A DNA stretch of 20,902 bases from Larix sibirica (taxonomy: Eukaryota; Streptophyta; Pinopsida; Pinales; Pinaceae): positions 48,225-69,126 of the forward strand of contig NWUY0300018000.1 of NCBI GenBank assembly GCA_004151065.3. Direction: 5' to 3'. Under the pieces are notes generated by a model, which had not been told where the DNA came from, did not search any database, and saw only the letters and a program-made list of their open reading frames with translations. Shown here piece by piece: positions 1-8,300 of this stretch (the stretch's first letter is position 1; each line of letters starts with the position of its first letter). Both the position numbers and the translations under genes were made by a program.

Positions 1-570
1 AGGAACACTAAGAGGCTAGACGACCAGCATGCATGAGCAACCCGCTGTTTCACATCTATGTGTTAGTAGGCGAGAAAAACCCGAGGTCTCATCCGAGATG
101 TATAAGGAGAATTCAGCTTGTGTAGCAGTTAAAAGAAAGAGTGGCCTCTCAGTTGCAGAAGCACGGGGGGTTGAGACACGCCGGTCCTAGCGAATGATGA
201 TCAAATGATGGAGCGGTAGTACCTGGACGATTCTAACAAAGCATTATTTACATCAAGTCCTGTTCCACAGCCCGACGTCAGTAGTAGGTCTTTGTCCCAT
301 TGCAGCCAGGTTCCCAGAGCAAAGGGCTTGTAAGGGATGAAGGAGGGAAGCAGTAGTGGTCTACGAAGCATCGTCCATCAATTGTATGGTTGCAGCCACA
401 TCCATGTTAGGCCAAAGGCGGTCAGACCAGCGTGAAAGAAGTCCTTGCAGTTCCAAAAGTAATTAATTCTACGCTTCCTGTCTATGGCTGTGTCGGCCAT
501 ATTTACTATCTCCAGCACCAGGTAATTAATTCTACGCTTCCTGTCGGATAAGTCTAACAACTAACCATCT
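1..570. other. Left flank, probably LBD intron or upstream sequence, no gene recognised
   Basis: This stretch is less AT-rich than what follows. I found no LOB-domain cysteine block (CX2CX6CX3C) in it on either strand, so the first LBD exon is not here. On the minus strand a frame from about 454 down to 205 is open except for one TGA, but it matches nothing I know. It may be old transposon sequence or chance. Confidence 0.4.
460..545. repeat. 23-bp perfect direct repeat, 63 bp apart
   Basis: A 23-bp string beginning TAATTAATTCTACGCTTCC occurs at 460-482 and again at 523-545 without a mismatch. The 40 bp between the copies are unrelated to them. I see no coding or structural role. Confidence 0.85.
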
Positions 571-676
571 TAGAACTGTTTCTATGACATACAGGCGTAA
601 CAAGTATACATTTCATTTTATATCAAGTCATATGCTGCATCTTAGAATTCTTTCTGTGAGTATACATTTCATTTTA
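566..676. repeat. Degenerate two-copy repeat
   Basis: CATCTTAGAA occurs at 566-575 and 638-647, and GTATACATTTCATTTTA occurs at 604-620 and 660-676. The two pairs are offset by 72 and 56 bp, so this is a locally duplicated segment that later gained or lost bases. It lies just left of the longer intron repeat array. Confidence 0.6.
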
Positions 677-690
677 ATAAGTCATATTGA

Positions 691-880
691 AAGCAATTCA
701 AGCTGTTACTGAATCCAATTTTCTATTTGGGCATTGATAATATTGATAATGGAATACTTGGGTATTGTTTACATTGATTCATTGGGATCGTAGATGCAAT
801 TCATGCTGTTATTGAATCCAATTGGTTATATTGATAATGGAATACTTGGGTATTGCTTACATTGATTCATTGGGATCATA
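691..880. repeat. Two-copy segmental repeat at the head of the intron array
   Basis: Segment 691-792 and segment 793-880 share GCAATTCA, CTGTTAYTGAATCCAATT, ATATTGATAATGGAATACTT and the following repeat unit up to GGGATC. The first copy is about 15 bp longer because of an extra TATTTGGGCATTGATAAT-like stretch. This is a higher-order duplication that includes the first two units of the 36-bp array. Confidence 0.7.
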
Positions 881-1108
881 TATTTGGGTATTGCTTGTGT
901 TTGATTCAAATCATATTAGGGTATTGTTTGCATTGATTCATTGAAATTATAATTGGGTATTTTGTTATATTGATTCATAGTGATCATGTTTGGGAATTGG
1001 TTTCATGGATTCACTGGAATTCGTATTTGGGTATTGCTTTTATTGATTCATTAGTATATTTAGGAATTGGTTACTGCATTGAATGTGAGATCCTATTTGG
1101 GTTTGCAG
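758..1108 (+). repeat. Degenerate tandem repeat of about 36 bp ending at the LBD splice acceptor
   Basis: Units begin near 758, 846, 884, 916, 953, 990, 1026, 1060 and 1096. The consensus is close to TTTGGGTATTGCTTACATTG followed by ATTCATTGGGATCATA. From 846 onward the spacings are 38, 32, 37, 37, 36, 34 and 36 bp. The last, incomplete unit reads TTTGGGTTTGCAG, and its final AG is the acceptor of the LBD exon. The array therefore occupies the last 250-350 bp of the intron, including the branch-point and polypyrimidine region. Confidence 0.75.
1096..1108 (+). other. 3' splice site (intron acceptor) of the LBD terminal exon
   Basis: TTTGGGTTTGCAG ends in a consensus GCAG. Reading continues directly into GTA AAG AGT TTG GAG, the coiled-coil codons of the LBD protein, so the intron is phase 0. 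In LBD genes an intron at the end of the LOB domain, just after the Leu-Gln-Gln-Gln-like residues and before the Val of the coiled coil, is the usual arrangement. No in-frame ATG lies close upstream, which argues against a gene start here. Confidence 0.8.
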
Positions 1109-1681
1109 GTAAAGAGTTTGGAGGCGGAATTAGCTAATGTGCAGGCGCAATTGGCCACTAGGTTGCAGGCAGCTGCATCGTTGCAGCAGGCTCAGGCTCA
1201 TCATCATGGACACAGTGAGAGCTGCCTTTCTAGTGCTGCGTCCGCTGGATATGCAGGCACTTGTAGTTCTCCATATGATCATCACCATCAATTGCAGGAC
1301 CATGCAGCACCGCTATCTATGTCTTTCCACGTCCCAGCTGTTGCAAGTTCCTCGGCTGCTGCAGCAGCAACTCATGCTCATGTTAATCCATACACTGACA
1401 GGCTCAAGGAGGAGAGTGTCGCAGCTTCAGCTTTCCATGCATTAACCTACAGTCACCACCTGCACAACAATATTTCGCCATTGCAGGTTGAGCCTGGAAG
1501 CTTTTGTTCTACAGTCCAACAACAGATGCAGGATGCATATCTAAGGAATAGGAATAATATTCAGTTGATGGATCAGCAGCATAATGATTCAGATCAGACA
1601 GGAGGAGGGGAGCTTCAAGCTTTGGCCCATGAGCTTCTTCGCAGAAATCATGGTGCAAAGCCTCATTCAACCTCATCTTGA
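1109..1681 (+). CDS. LBD (LOB-domain) transcription factor, terminal exon, LBD18/LBD30-like
   Basis: The exon encodes 190 residues and a TGA stop. Residues 1-20 (VKSLEAELANVQAQLATRLQ) continue the leucine-heptad coiled coil that closes the LOB domain and serves in dimerisation. They are followed by a variable, low-complexity linker: Gln/Ala-rich, with HHHGH near residue 31, DHHH near 57, and a Ser/Ala run near 80-90. The C-terminus carries ELQALAHELLRR at about 168-179, which I know from class I LBD proteins of the LBD18/LBD30 group, nuclear DNA-binding regulators of tracheary element and lateral organ development. Subgroup assignment is from memory of that motif and is less sure than the family. 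The exon with the CX2CX6CX3C zinc-finger block and the GAS block lies outside the window to the left. No frameshift or premature stop is visible, so the gene looks functional. Confidence 0.85.
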   Translation, partial: VKSLEAELANVQAQLATRLQAAASLQQAQAHHHGHSESCLSSAASAGYAGTCSSPYDHHHQLQDHAAPLSMSFHVPAVASSSAAAAATHAHVNPYTDRLKEESVAASAFHALTYSHHLHNNISPLQVEPGSFCSTVQQQMQDAYLRNRNNIQLMDQQHNDSDQTGGGELQALAHELLRRNHGAKPHSTSS

Positions 1682-2787
1682 TGTGTTTTGTTTTGTTGCC
1701 AAAACTCATAGACAGTTGTGCTGTTCTACCTAAATAACAACAATAAGCTTGCTGTCTATGATGAATCGTGTGGATGTGCATTAATCAGCGTGCATGAAAT
1801 CTTGAAGGTCTTCCTAGGTCTATATAGATCAATAATAATCTAAACATACATAGTCGAAATATATATATGCTACTACATATAGTGAGTGTATGGGAGTTGC
1901 TCGTTTTTCCATGTCCACTGGACTGTAGAAAATCATGTGGAAATTACCAAAGTCCAGTCTCCTTCCAGCTGTTGAACGTTGTGGTTTGGATTGCTAATTC
2001 TTTTATATGTACATAGAGAAAAACTGTTCTAAATAGATGAGCTAATTTACCTACCTATACACAGCTTGATTTGATGTTGGTTTTGGGGTGAAGTCCAGAG
2101 AATAAGCAGTACAGGTCCATGTGTGTGCCTAATTGAGGCGGCGCCCGCAACTTCCACTGCGACAGGTGAACAATAAGTAATGAATTTAGTGGCATTCTTT
2201 CAGGAAGAACCCGAGCAAGTGCAATGTATTGGGCGGCGCAGATGGGACATTCATGTATATATCTATCTAATGGCATTAAACCAGCTTTTAGTTTTGAAAG
2301 GACGAACCAGTACGCTTATATACAATGGTTTAAACTGTCAGTATTTTACTCCAATAAAGGAAAATGTAGATTCTTTATATTTATATATATAAGTGTTCCA
2401 TAATCCATTAAAGCTACCAGATCGTATCCTGTCAGTGCAATCGTCATCACGTCAAATATATTTATATTTGTTCACAACCATATCAACGACAGCATGACAG
2501 AGATCTCTTTGCCTTTTCCTAAAATCCTCCTGAGAAAAAACACTGCACATCTATCTGCTATTAATAGTGAAAGACACATCTATCGCTGCAAATTTTTGGT
2601 GTTTTTTGTAAGAATTAATATAGTAATCACATCTTCTGTCGTTCTATATGAACAAAGTCGCCTAACTTCAATATTTTCCAGAGTGACAGCAATCTGCATA
2701 CAATGGAATATAATCATATTATGAAACATGGATTCAGATAATATCAACCATATCCATCTGCACTAGTTAAGATGACTATTACTAATA
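1682..2787 (+). other. LBD 3' UTR and downstream intergenic sequence
   Basis: The sequence after the LBD stop is AT-rich and has stops in all frames. AATAAT-type motifs near 1830 and an AATAAA at about 2353 could serve polyadenylation, but the 3' end cannot be placed from sequence alone. Short open frames between 2055 and 2724 have no recognisable content. I see no other gene or repeat here. Confidence 0.4.
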
Positions 2788-2799
2788 ATATTATAGTTT
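2788..2799. repeat. Left target-site duplication of the LINE-like insertion
   Basis: ATATTATAGTTT here is identical over 12 bp to 3338-3349. It lies immediately beside the T-rich tract (poly-A of the minus-strand element) and matches the copy beside the truncated 5' end, as expected for target-primed reverse transcription. Confidence 0.7.
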
Positions 2800-3053
2800 T
2801 ACATTTTTTTTTACATGATAAAAATTATATTTTAATATTAAGTATATGAAAGAGGTTATAGCAGACTTCCACAGTCAAAAACTTACCAATGTCATCCAAT
2901 AACTTAAAAAACAGCTCCCTGGGTAAGAAGGAGAAACGTCTGTTTCAAACAGACATATACAATGAGGATATATACAAACTAAACAAAACAGATAATCAAA
3001 AAGTAAGATACCCGCAATGATCACCAGACCCAGTACAAACCACCAAAACAAAA

Positions 3054-3334
3054 TCACGGACCATATAAAAGGTAGCTGCCAGAATTCCCAAAGACATCAG
3101 TAACCCAGAATTCATAAAAAAGGTCGATCTTCCATCTCAGAAAGCACCCGTTTCGAAAGTACATCAGCTTTGACATTCTCCAAAGGAGGAATATGGAGGA
3201 GGAATATGGATGAACTGGATGGCCTTCAAAACCTGTAGATATGATTGGATCTGATTCAACCAAAACTTAAGTAATATCACATGTAAAGAATCCAATCCCA
3301 AAACCGAATTCACCACCACAAGCTAGTCACCAGC
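3054..3334 (-). pseudogene. Degenerate RNase H C-terminal domain of a LINE polyprotein
   Basis: On the minus strand the reading starts with Gly-Asp followed by a TAG (3325-3323) where the family normally has Ser in its GDS catalytic motif, then LVVVNSVLGLDS. It continues through KFWLNQIQ to HIPP, then NVKADVLSKRVL, where N-x-x-A-D-x-L-S-K (3177-3151) is the family's last catalytic Asp motif. The frame is broken by a perfect 13-bp tandem duplication (3184-3209). It shifts again by one base in the T run near 3116-3123, after which FYEFWVTDVFGNSGS and a stop at 3054-3056 follow. It is clearly non-functional. Family assignment rests on motif recognition only; a Ty3-type RNase H is possible, but the insertion structure argues for a LINE. 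Confidence 0.6.
3184..3209. repeat. Perfect 13-bp tandem duplication inside the RNase H remnant
   Basis: AGGAGGAATATGG occurs twice in a row (3184-3196, 3197-3209). Thirteen is not a multiple of three, so it breaks the RNase H frame between the HIPP and NVKAD stretches. Taking one copy away conceptually lines both stretches up in one frame, so the duplication happened after the coding sequence existed. Confidence 0.8.
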
Positions 3335-3337
3335 CCG

Positions 3338-3349
3338 ATATTATAGTTT
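3338..3349. repeat. Right target-site duplication of the LINE-like insertion
   Basis: ATATTATAGTTT is the second copy of the 12-bp direct repeat (first at 2788-2799). It directly abuts the truncated 5' end of the minus-strand element. The bases outside the repeat differ on both sides, so the match is exactly 12 bp. Confidence 0.7.
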
Positions 3350-4390
3350 GACTTTGCTCCATACATGGAATTCTATGAATGGCCATAATAGGAATTCTAA
3401 AATATTGATCGCTTTTCTCCTGAACTTTGCTTAAAACAGTGTAGATTTATTGACGATTCTCTGATCGACTCCGCTCCATACTCTTCGATCACAATGCGGC
3501 CTCACCAATCTCAATATGATTAAATAACACTTGAGGTTTGAGCAGGTAGTGTTTTATTAAATGCAAGGGAGTATATACACTGTCAAAGTATATAGCATTT
3601 CATGGTGTATATATTACCATGCCGTGAATTAAAGCACTGCTTAATATTAGCTTGAAGTTTTCGGTGGGATTAATGATTATCAGAGTTATTCTCACGTCAA
3701 ATTAGTTTTAGTGTGAATATTGAATATTTTGTTGGGCCTATTTGAGTGCATGTAGGTTGAAGTTCTCTATGTTCTTTTAGTGCCATCTTTTTAGATTTTT
3801 TAACTTGTTAGTAATGGGATCCCATTGGGGGATTCTCTGCGGGAGAAGCGACTGAAGCGACACTTCGAAACTGACTGAGGTGTAATGAAATGCAGATTAT
3901 GGTCGCGCACACCATGATCGACATGAATCTCTCAAGCATTGGTGGACATTGTGAATGACATTTGTCTCAATTGCACTGCTGCCTGATAGTGGTCACTTGT
4001 AGCAAATGGGATTGGAAGCCCCTTGCATTTCTGAGGTTCCATTAAAGTTGTGTCATAAGTCTTGAGTGAAGAGCAAATTGACAAACTGCCACAGATACTG
4101 GATTAGTTCATAGTAACTTGATTCGTTTGTTGTATTCGGCCCTTGGTAGGGAGTATAGATCTGCCTCCTATATTCATGTATTCCAGCCTGTTCTGTCCCG
4201 ACTTCATGTGTTTGTTCAGAAGTATGAATTTTCTTGAAGCATATGTTCTTTGGTAGATGGATGATAGGAAAAGTTCAACGTGGTGCTAGGTAGGGTGTGT
4301 CCATAATTAATTTGTTAGATTAATGGCCGTGTCTCTGAATTGATATATTTTGGGAACATGGGATTAACAGCCCACTTCAAGGTTGGTTTG
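3350..4390. other. Intergenic sequence with a less AT-rich, transcript-like block at about 3810-4310
   Basis: From 3350 to 3800 I see only AT-rich sequence. From about 3810 to 4310 the base composition is more balanced, and the text resembles a plant 3' UTR, following a short frame that ends in TGA at 3876-3878. No protein family is recognised. It could also be old transposon sequence. Confidence 0.3.
3812..3878 (+). other. Weak candidate terminal exon of an unknown gene
   Basis: After an acceptor-like TTTTTAACTTGTTAG, a 21-codon frame reads NGIPLGDSLREKRLKRHFET and D, then TGA. The basic, amphipathic composition and the UTR-like sequence downstream make it look like the end of a protein. 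I do not recognise the family, no upstream exon is visible, and chance is a fair explanation. Confidence 0.15.
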
Positions 4391-4580
4391 TGTTGGATTA
4401 AACAGTTACAGAACATAATATGTAGCTGAAGCAATTAAAACAAGAAAGCAAATAATGATACACACATAAAAGATTTACCCTTGAGAGGGAAACATCCACA
4501 GTATCCGTCTTCTTATTATTCAGTAAATGAAGATTACAACAGCTCTCAACTCTCTCAATACTTCTTTACGAGAATACAAG

Positions 4581-4589
4581 AAATATATA
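4581..4589 (-). promoter_or_regulatory. TATA-like element of LTR family 1
   Basis: The minus strand reads TATATATTT about 350 bp from the LTR start and just before the GAGAGAG and TTGTAATC stretch, where a Copia LTR promoter is expected. In AT-rich sequence such a motif is weak evidence alone. Confidence 0.35.
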
Positions 4590-4679
4590 CATTTCTTACA
4601 CGGTTACTTACATAGTCACGGAGAGACCAGTTGTCATTTCCAACAATTTGAAAGTTTATCAATATTTTGTTTTACATGT

Positions 4680-4803
4680 TATCAAAATTGGAAATTTACC
4701 AATATCAATGAATTTTGGTGTAAAGACAAACCTTAACATACTATCAAAATTAGAAATTTATCAATATCTATGAATTTTAATGTAAAAACAAACCTTAACA
4801 TAG
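4680..4803. repeat. 62-bp tandem repeat inside the LTR, two copies plus a stub
   Basis: 4680-4741 and 4742-4803 are both 62 bp, start TATCAAAATT and end CAAACCTTAACATA plus one base. They differ at only a few sites, and a third copy begins at 4804 (TATCAAAAC). On the minus strand they fall in U3, where retrotransposon enhancer repeats are often found; an enhancer role here is inference. Confidence 0.85.
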
Positions 4804-4939
4804 TATCAAAACTGTATTTAAAACCAGATATGACAACTTTTAAAAATTATGTTATGTATTAAAATTTATATTAAAAACTGATTGTTATCAACGTTATTTA
4901 ACATTATCACTTGGGATTTATTAAGAATACCATCCAGCA

Positions 4940-4949
4940 TCCCCTAATT
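4940..4949 (-). other. Polypurine-tract-like sequence next to LTR family 1
   Basis: The minus strand reads AATTAGGGGA directly before the LTR start TGCTGGAT. A G-run abutting the LTR is what primes plus-strand synthesis in LTR retrotransposons. It is short, so support is moderate. Confidence 0.4.
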
Positions 4950-5330
4950 ACAAAATTTAAGTCCATTTTTTTTACCAAAACACATTAATCTATTCCATTT
5001 TTTTTTAATATAACACATTAATCTATGAGTTTACTAAAAATGTCATCCAACCTCTTTTGATTTTCTCTTTGAATTCTGCTGTAATTGTCATTTTGCATTT
5101 TTACCATAATATATCTAGAAGACGAGCTTTTTTGGTGGTAGTTTGTTTTTCTTCTGGTGTTGTAGATTGTTTCGTGAGTGGCATGTTAAGAGTTGTAATC
5201 TTAATGTTCCTAAGTTGGTTAATTAGTTGAGTCAATNGGCATCCTTATCCTCAAATAAATCATTTATCCTCCGGTGGTCAAAACCTGGGGGTTCTATTAG
5301 TTCATCCATTTAAATAGTTTAAAGGAGGCT
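4950..5330. other. AT-rich stretch with an assembly n at 5237
   Basis: No gene is seen. ACACATTAATCTAT occurs at 4979-4992 and again near 5013-5026, a small tandem repeat. An ambiguous base at 5237 interrupts otherwise ordinary sequence and may mark a contig join. Confidence 0.4.
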
Positions 5331-8300
5331 TACCTGGTTATCGACAGCTGCACTGAGAATCTAGCTGAGTTGTCGGCTTCTGCACAGTCGTCTGTCATTT
5401 TCCAATGCATAGGTCAAATGATACTCAGGTCCCTGTGCAGCTGTATTTTATATTATTTTATTTTCCCTTATTATCCTTGCACTTATCGCAATAAAGAAGT
5501 TCTTTGAGTCCTCCATCTATGCGATCGATCCTGATCCATGGATCTCCCCTACCCTTTAACTCTACAACTCTTCATGGCTTTCAATATTTCCACATGTTGC
5601 CTTTCTTGCACCTTAGATCCATGAAAACACTGTCAATCATCAATCTAGATCTCGCCCACATCTTGGCCGTCAAAAGGAGCGGCCCCTACCAGGTTCGCAG
5701 ATTTGGGAGGTGGAGTTAACCCGTGCAAGTTACATCCGCAAACAAATCCTCCACCGCAGATCTCAACTCCGCCAGATCTACACCATTGCAAAACACGGGG
5801 CCTACCAAAACTTCAGAAATATGAAAATGCCAATTCCCTGCGCATGTGAAATCAACGAAGTAAATGTCGTTCATAGATCTATCCTTTTGCTCGTCGATCT
5901 GATTTTTAAATTACTTTCGGGATAAACACTCTTCCTCTGCTTAAAGCACCCCATCTTATTTTCGCGAAGTGCGCTCCTGGCCGTTGATCTCCATCGTTGC
6001 AGATCCACACCCTTCAATTGTGCCCTTATATAACATTTAAGTGGACTTTTATAATTTCACCCCCATTTGCAATGTTAAAGCTTAGCACCTTTGATTATTT
6101 CATTCTGAGCTTAGGAACCAACCTTCAGGGACTTGATTCGCACCCTTATGGGTCACATGGCTTAAGACTGAGGCCTTGCTCATTCTCTCATTGCTCTAAC
6201 CTTCTCCAGCCCTCCAAGACAAAAATGGTGTCAACACATGGTGAAACCATCTGTGTAACATGGGTGGGAGGGTGTATAGCATCATGGCTCGTTAAATTAC
6301 TCTTCGAATGTGGCTATAATGTCCAGTGCATTAGAAAAGAACAATGTATTCTATCAACGACATATATCTTCTCTTTTATCCCAAGAGAAATATTAAGAAG
6401 AACAGTGAATTGACAAATCTTAATCAACAATATATGGAATACAATTATTAACTAAATTTTCTATGGGAAGGAGTCTTGTATCATTAGTGGAATGCAAATT
6501 GGAGTTTTGGGAAGCCATTTATCCTTAATAGAATCCATAGCATAAGTCTCTAAGAATCCAAGTGAAAAGCTAAACCAAATTATCCATTTTATTCTATTTA
6601 CATTTTAAACTTTTGTATCAGTGTTTTTATTTTGTTCTTTTGAGTTTGTGTTTTTTTTCGAGGGACTAAGTTTTTCTTAATTTTTTCCTATGTCTAAGTC
6701 AAACTCTCACTCTATGCCCCCCGCAAGTCAAATTTGTTTGGTGATGGATGTTTTAACCTAACAACCAAGATGCAACCAAAATGATAAAGTATTACTTTTG
6801 TAAATAAAATTTTCAGACAGTTATAGGGAACCAAAAACACAATATCATATATTTCCAATAAACTTAAAAATAAATATTTTCAAATCATTATTGGAGTACT
6901 ACTCACATCATGATATGCGTAAATAGTCCTCCTTAACATATGCTTTGCTCAACTTGATGAGATTATGTCAACTATAACATAGTAGAGTAGGTTTAAGTGT
7001 GGCTCTATGCTAGCTTGGTGTCATCATTCCACAAGGGTAATTTTTTCTTTAATAAACGTTAACTAGCAATTCCAAGCATAGTAGCATAAATTCATCAAAT
7101 TTATCCTTTTTGTACATAAATCTGACAAAGAATTTGAGCTTGCCAAATTTCCCCTGAATTTGGACTATATTCATAGAGAAACCATGGCGCGTAAAAAAAA
7201 CATGATTCCAACTAAACTGCAGATACCAACTATCATAGGTATTTGCAAAAACAAATTGTAATATATTACATTAGAGACTATACATTATGAGAGTATTATT
7301 TGAGAGAACATGCATGAGATTTTCTAAAATTTTGAATAATTTGTAATATTTTTCATATTAGTGTGATGTATACTTCCTTGTTATGGTAAGACTAAAATTC
7401 CTTAGAGTTTCTGTTTTTTTTAATACTAATGGGTATTTTTATTAATAAATGGAAGAGTTGCAGCTTGACTAGACAACCTTCTTGTAAAAAATGATTACAA
7501 AAAAATAGCAGGCAGTCCAAATTTGTTCCATGATTTTCATGTTACCTACTATCACACTATCTAACTTCTGTCTATTCAAAATTTCCCTACATTTCTCTAC
7601 AATGAGGCTCATATATAGCCTTCAAAATTCCCCAATAACTAGAAAAGTTTTACTAAACATCTGAACTGAATGGAAAGAATAAACATAAATCATGTATAAA
7701 CAAAAAAAAAAACATTGTTTTGTTTGCAACTAGAGTTGAAAGCCTGCAATTTTCTTAATGAGGATTGCTTGATTCTTCATCTTTCTTGCAGCCTATTCTT
7801 GATGAATTTGCTTTAAACCAATGAAATCCTGACTCCAGTAATGCTATAAACCTTGAGATTGAAAATCGTGAACACCATTACCAACCAACAGCTCCCAATA
7901 GACCATAAACTCAAAAACGCCATAAACCCAAGATAATTGTACACCATGTTAGGCCTTACAGGAAGAAATCATAACATCCATATTATGATATGAAGAGTCA
8001 CAAGAAAATACAAGGAATAGAAGTTTGAGATGGGGTTGAGGGACATTTCGTGTAATGAACTTGTAATTGTAGCAGTCGTGGAGCTCTGGAATTGAGACAG
8101 ACACAAACTGGAGAACTTTCCCGACCCCTTCCACATACTCGAGACCAAAAATTCCCAATTCGAGGAACCATCAGTAGAAGGCCATGACCAAGTTGACAAG
8201 AGTGGTGAACCAAAAGCCATATAATAGAGCTCAGAAGCATGAGGCAAGAAACAGGGGGTTGAGTTGACCCTCTCTATAACCCAAACAATAACGCAGGGGG

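Larger units (their letters stand above)
2800..3337 (-). mobile_element. 5'-truncated LINE-like (non-LTR) retrotransposon remnant
   Basis: Read on the minus strand, this 538-bp insertion begins abruptly inside an RNase H domain at 3337. It runs through a degenerate RNase H C-terminus (to about 3054) and about 240 bp of 3' UTR, and ends in an A-rich tail (plus-strand T9 at 2804-2812). It is flanked by perfect 12-bp direct repeats at 2788-2799 and 3338-3349. A 5' truncation, a poly-A-like 3' end and a 10-20-bp target duplication are the hallmarks of LINE insertion. Plant L1-type LINEs can carry a C-terminal RNase H. The reverse transcriptase and endonuclease parts are absent because of the truncation. 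Confidence 0.7.
4391..4939 (-). mobile_element. Copia-type LTR, family 1, minus orientation
   Basis: The left edge is TGTTGGAT and the right edge ATCCAGCA, giving TG...CA ends with a short imperfect inverted repeat (one mismatch). On the minus strand the order is that of a Copia LTR: U3, a TATA-like element (4581-4589), a GAGAGAG stretch, then TTGTAATCTTCATTTACTGA, AATAATAAGAA and GTGGATGTTT, the usual R/U5 region. A purine tract precedes the minus-strand start. The bases next to the two ends do not match (GTTTG, TCCCC), so it is not a clean solo LTR; it is more likely a 3' LTR whose internal part decayed or was lost. The right edge is the less certain one. Confidence 0.6.

Noticed and set aside
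1067-1108. Extension of the LBD open frame upstream of the exon
   Set aside because: The first codon at 1067 is TTG and the segment is intron repeat ending in a consensus acceptor, so it is not a protein start.
1509-1781. Minus-strand open frame over the end of the LBD exon
   Set aside because: It is an antisense shadow of the LBD coding sequence, explained by codon composition.
3480-3535. Minus-strand reading NHIEIGEAAL resembling the second RNase H motif
   Set aside because: It lies beyond the right target-site duplication at 3338-3349, hence outside the LINE insertion, and is interrupted by a stop at once. Chance similarity is more likely.
5997-6413. 138-codon plus-strand frame in copy A (9378-9794 in copy B)
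   Set aside because: It has no recognisable domain and no plant-like start context or splice sites. Its presence in both copies only reflects the duplication.
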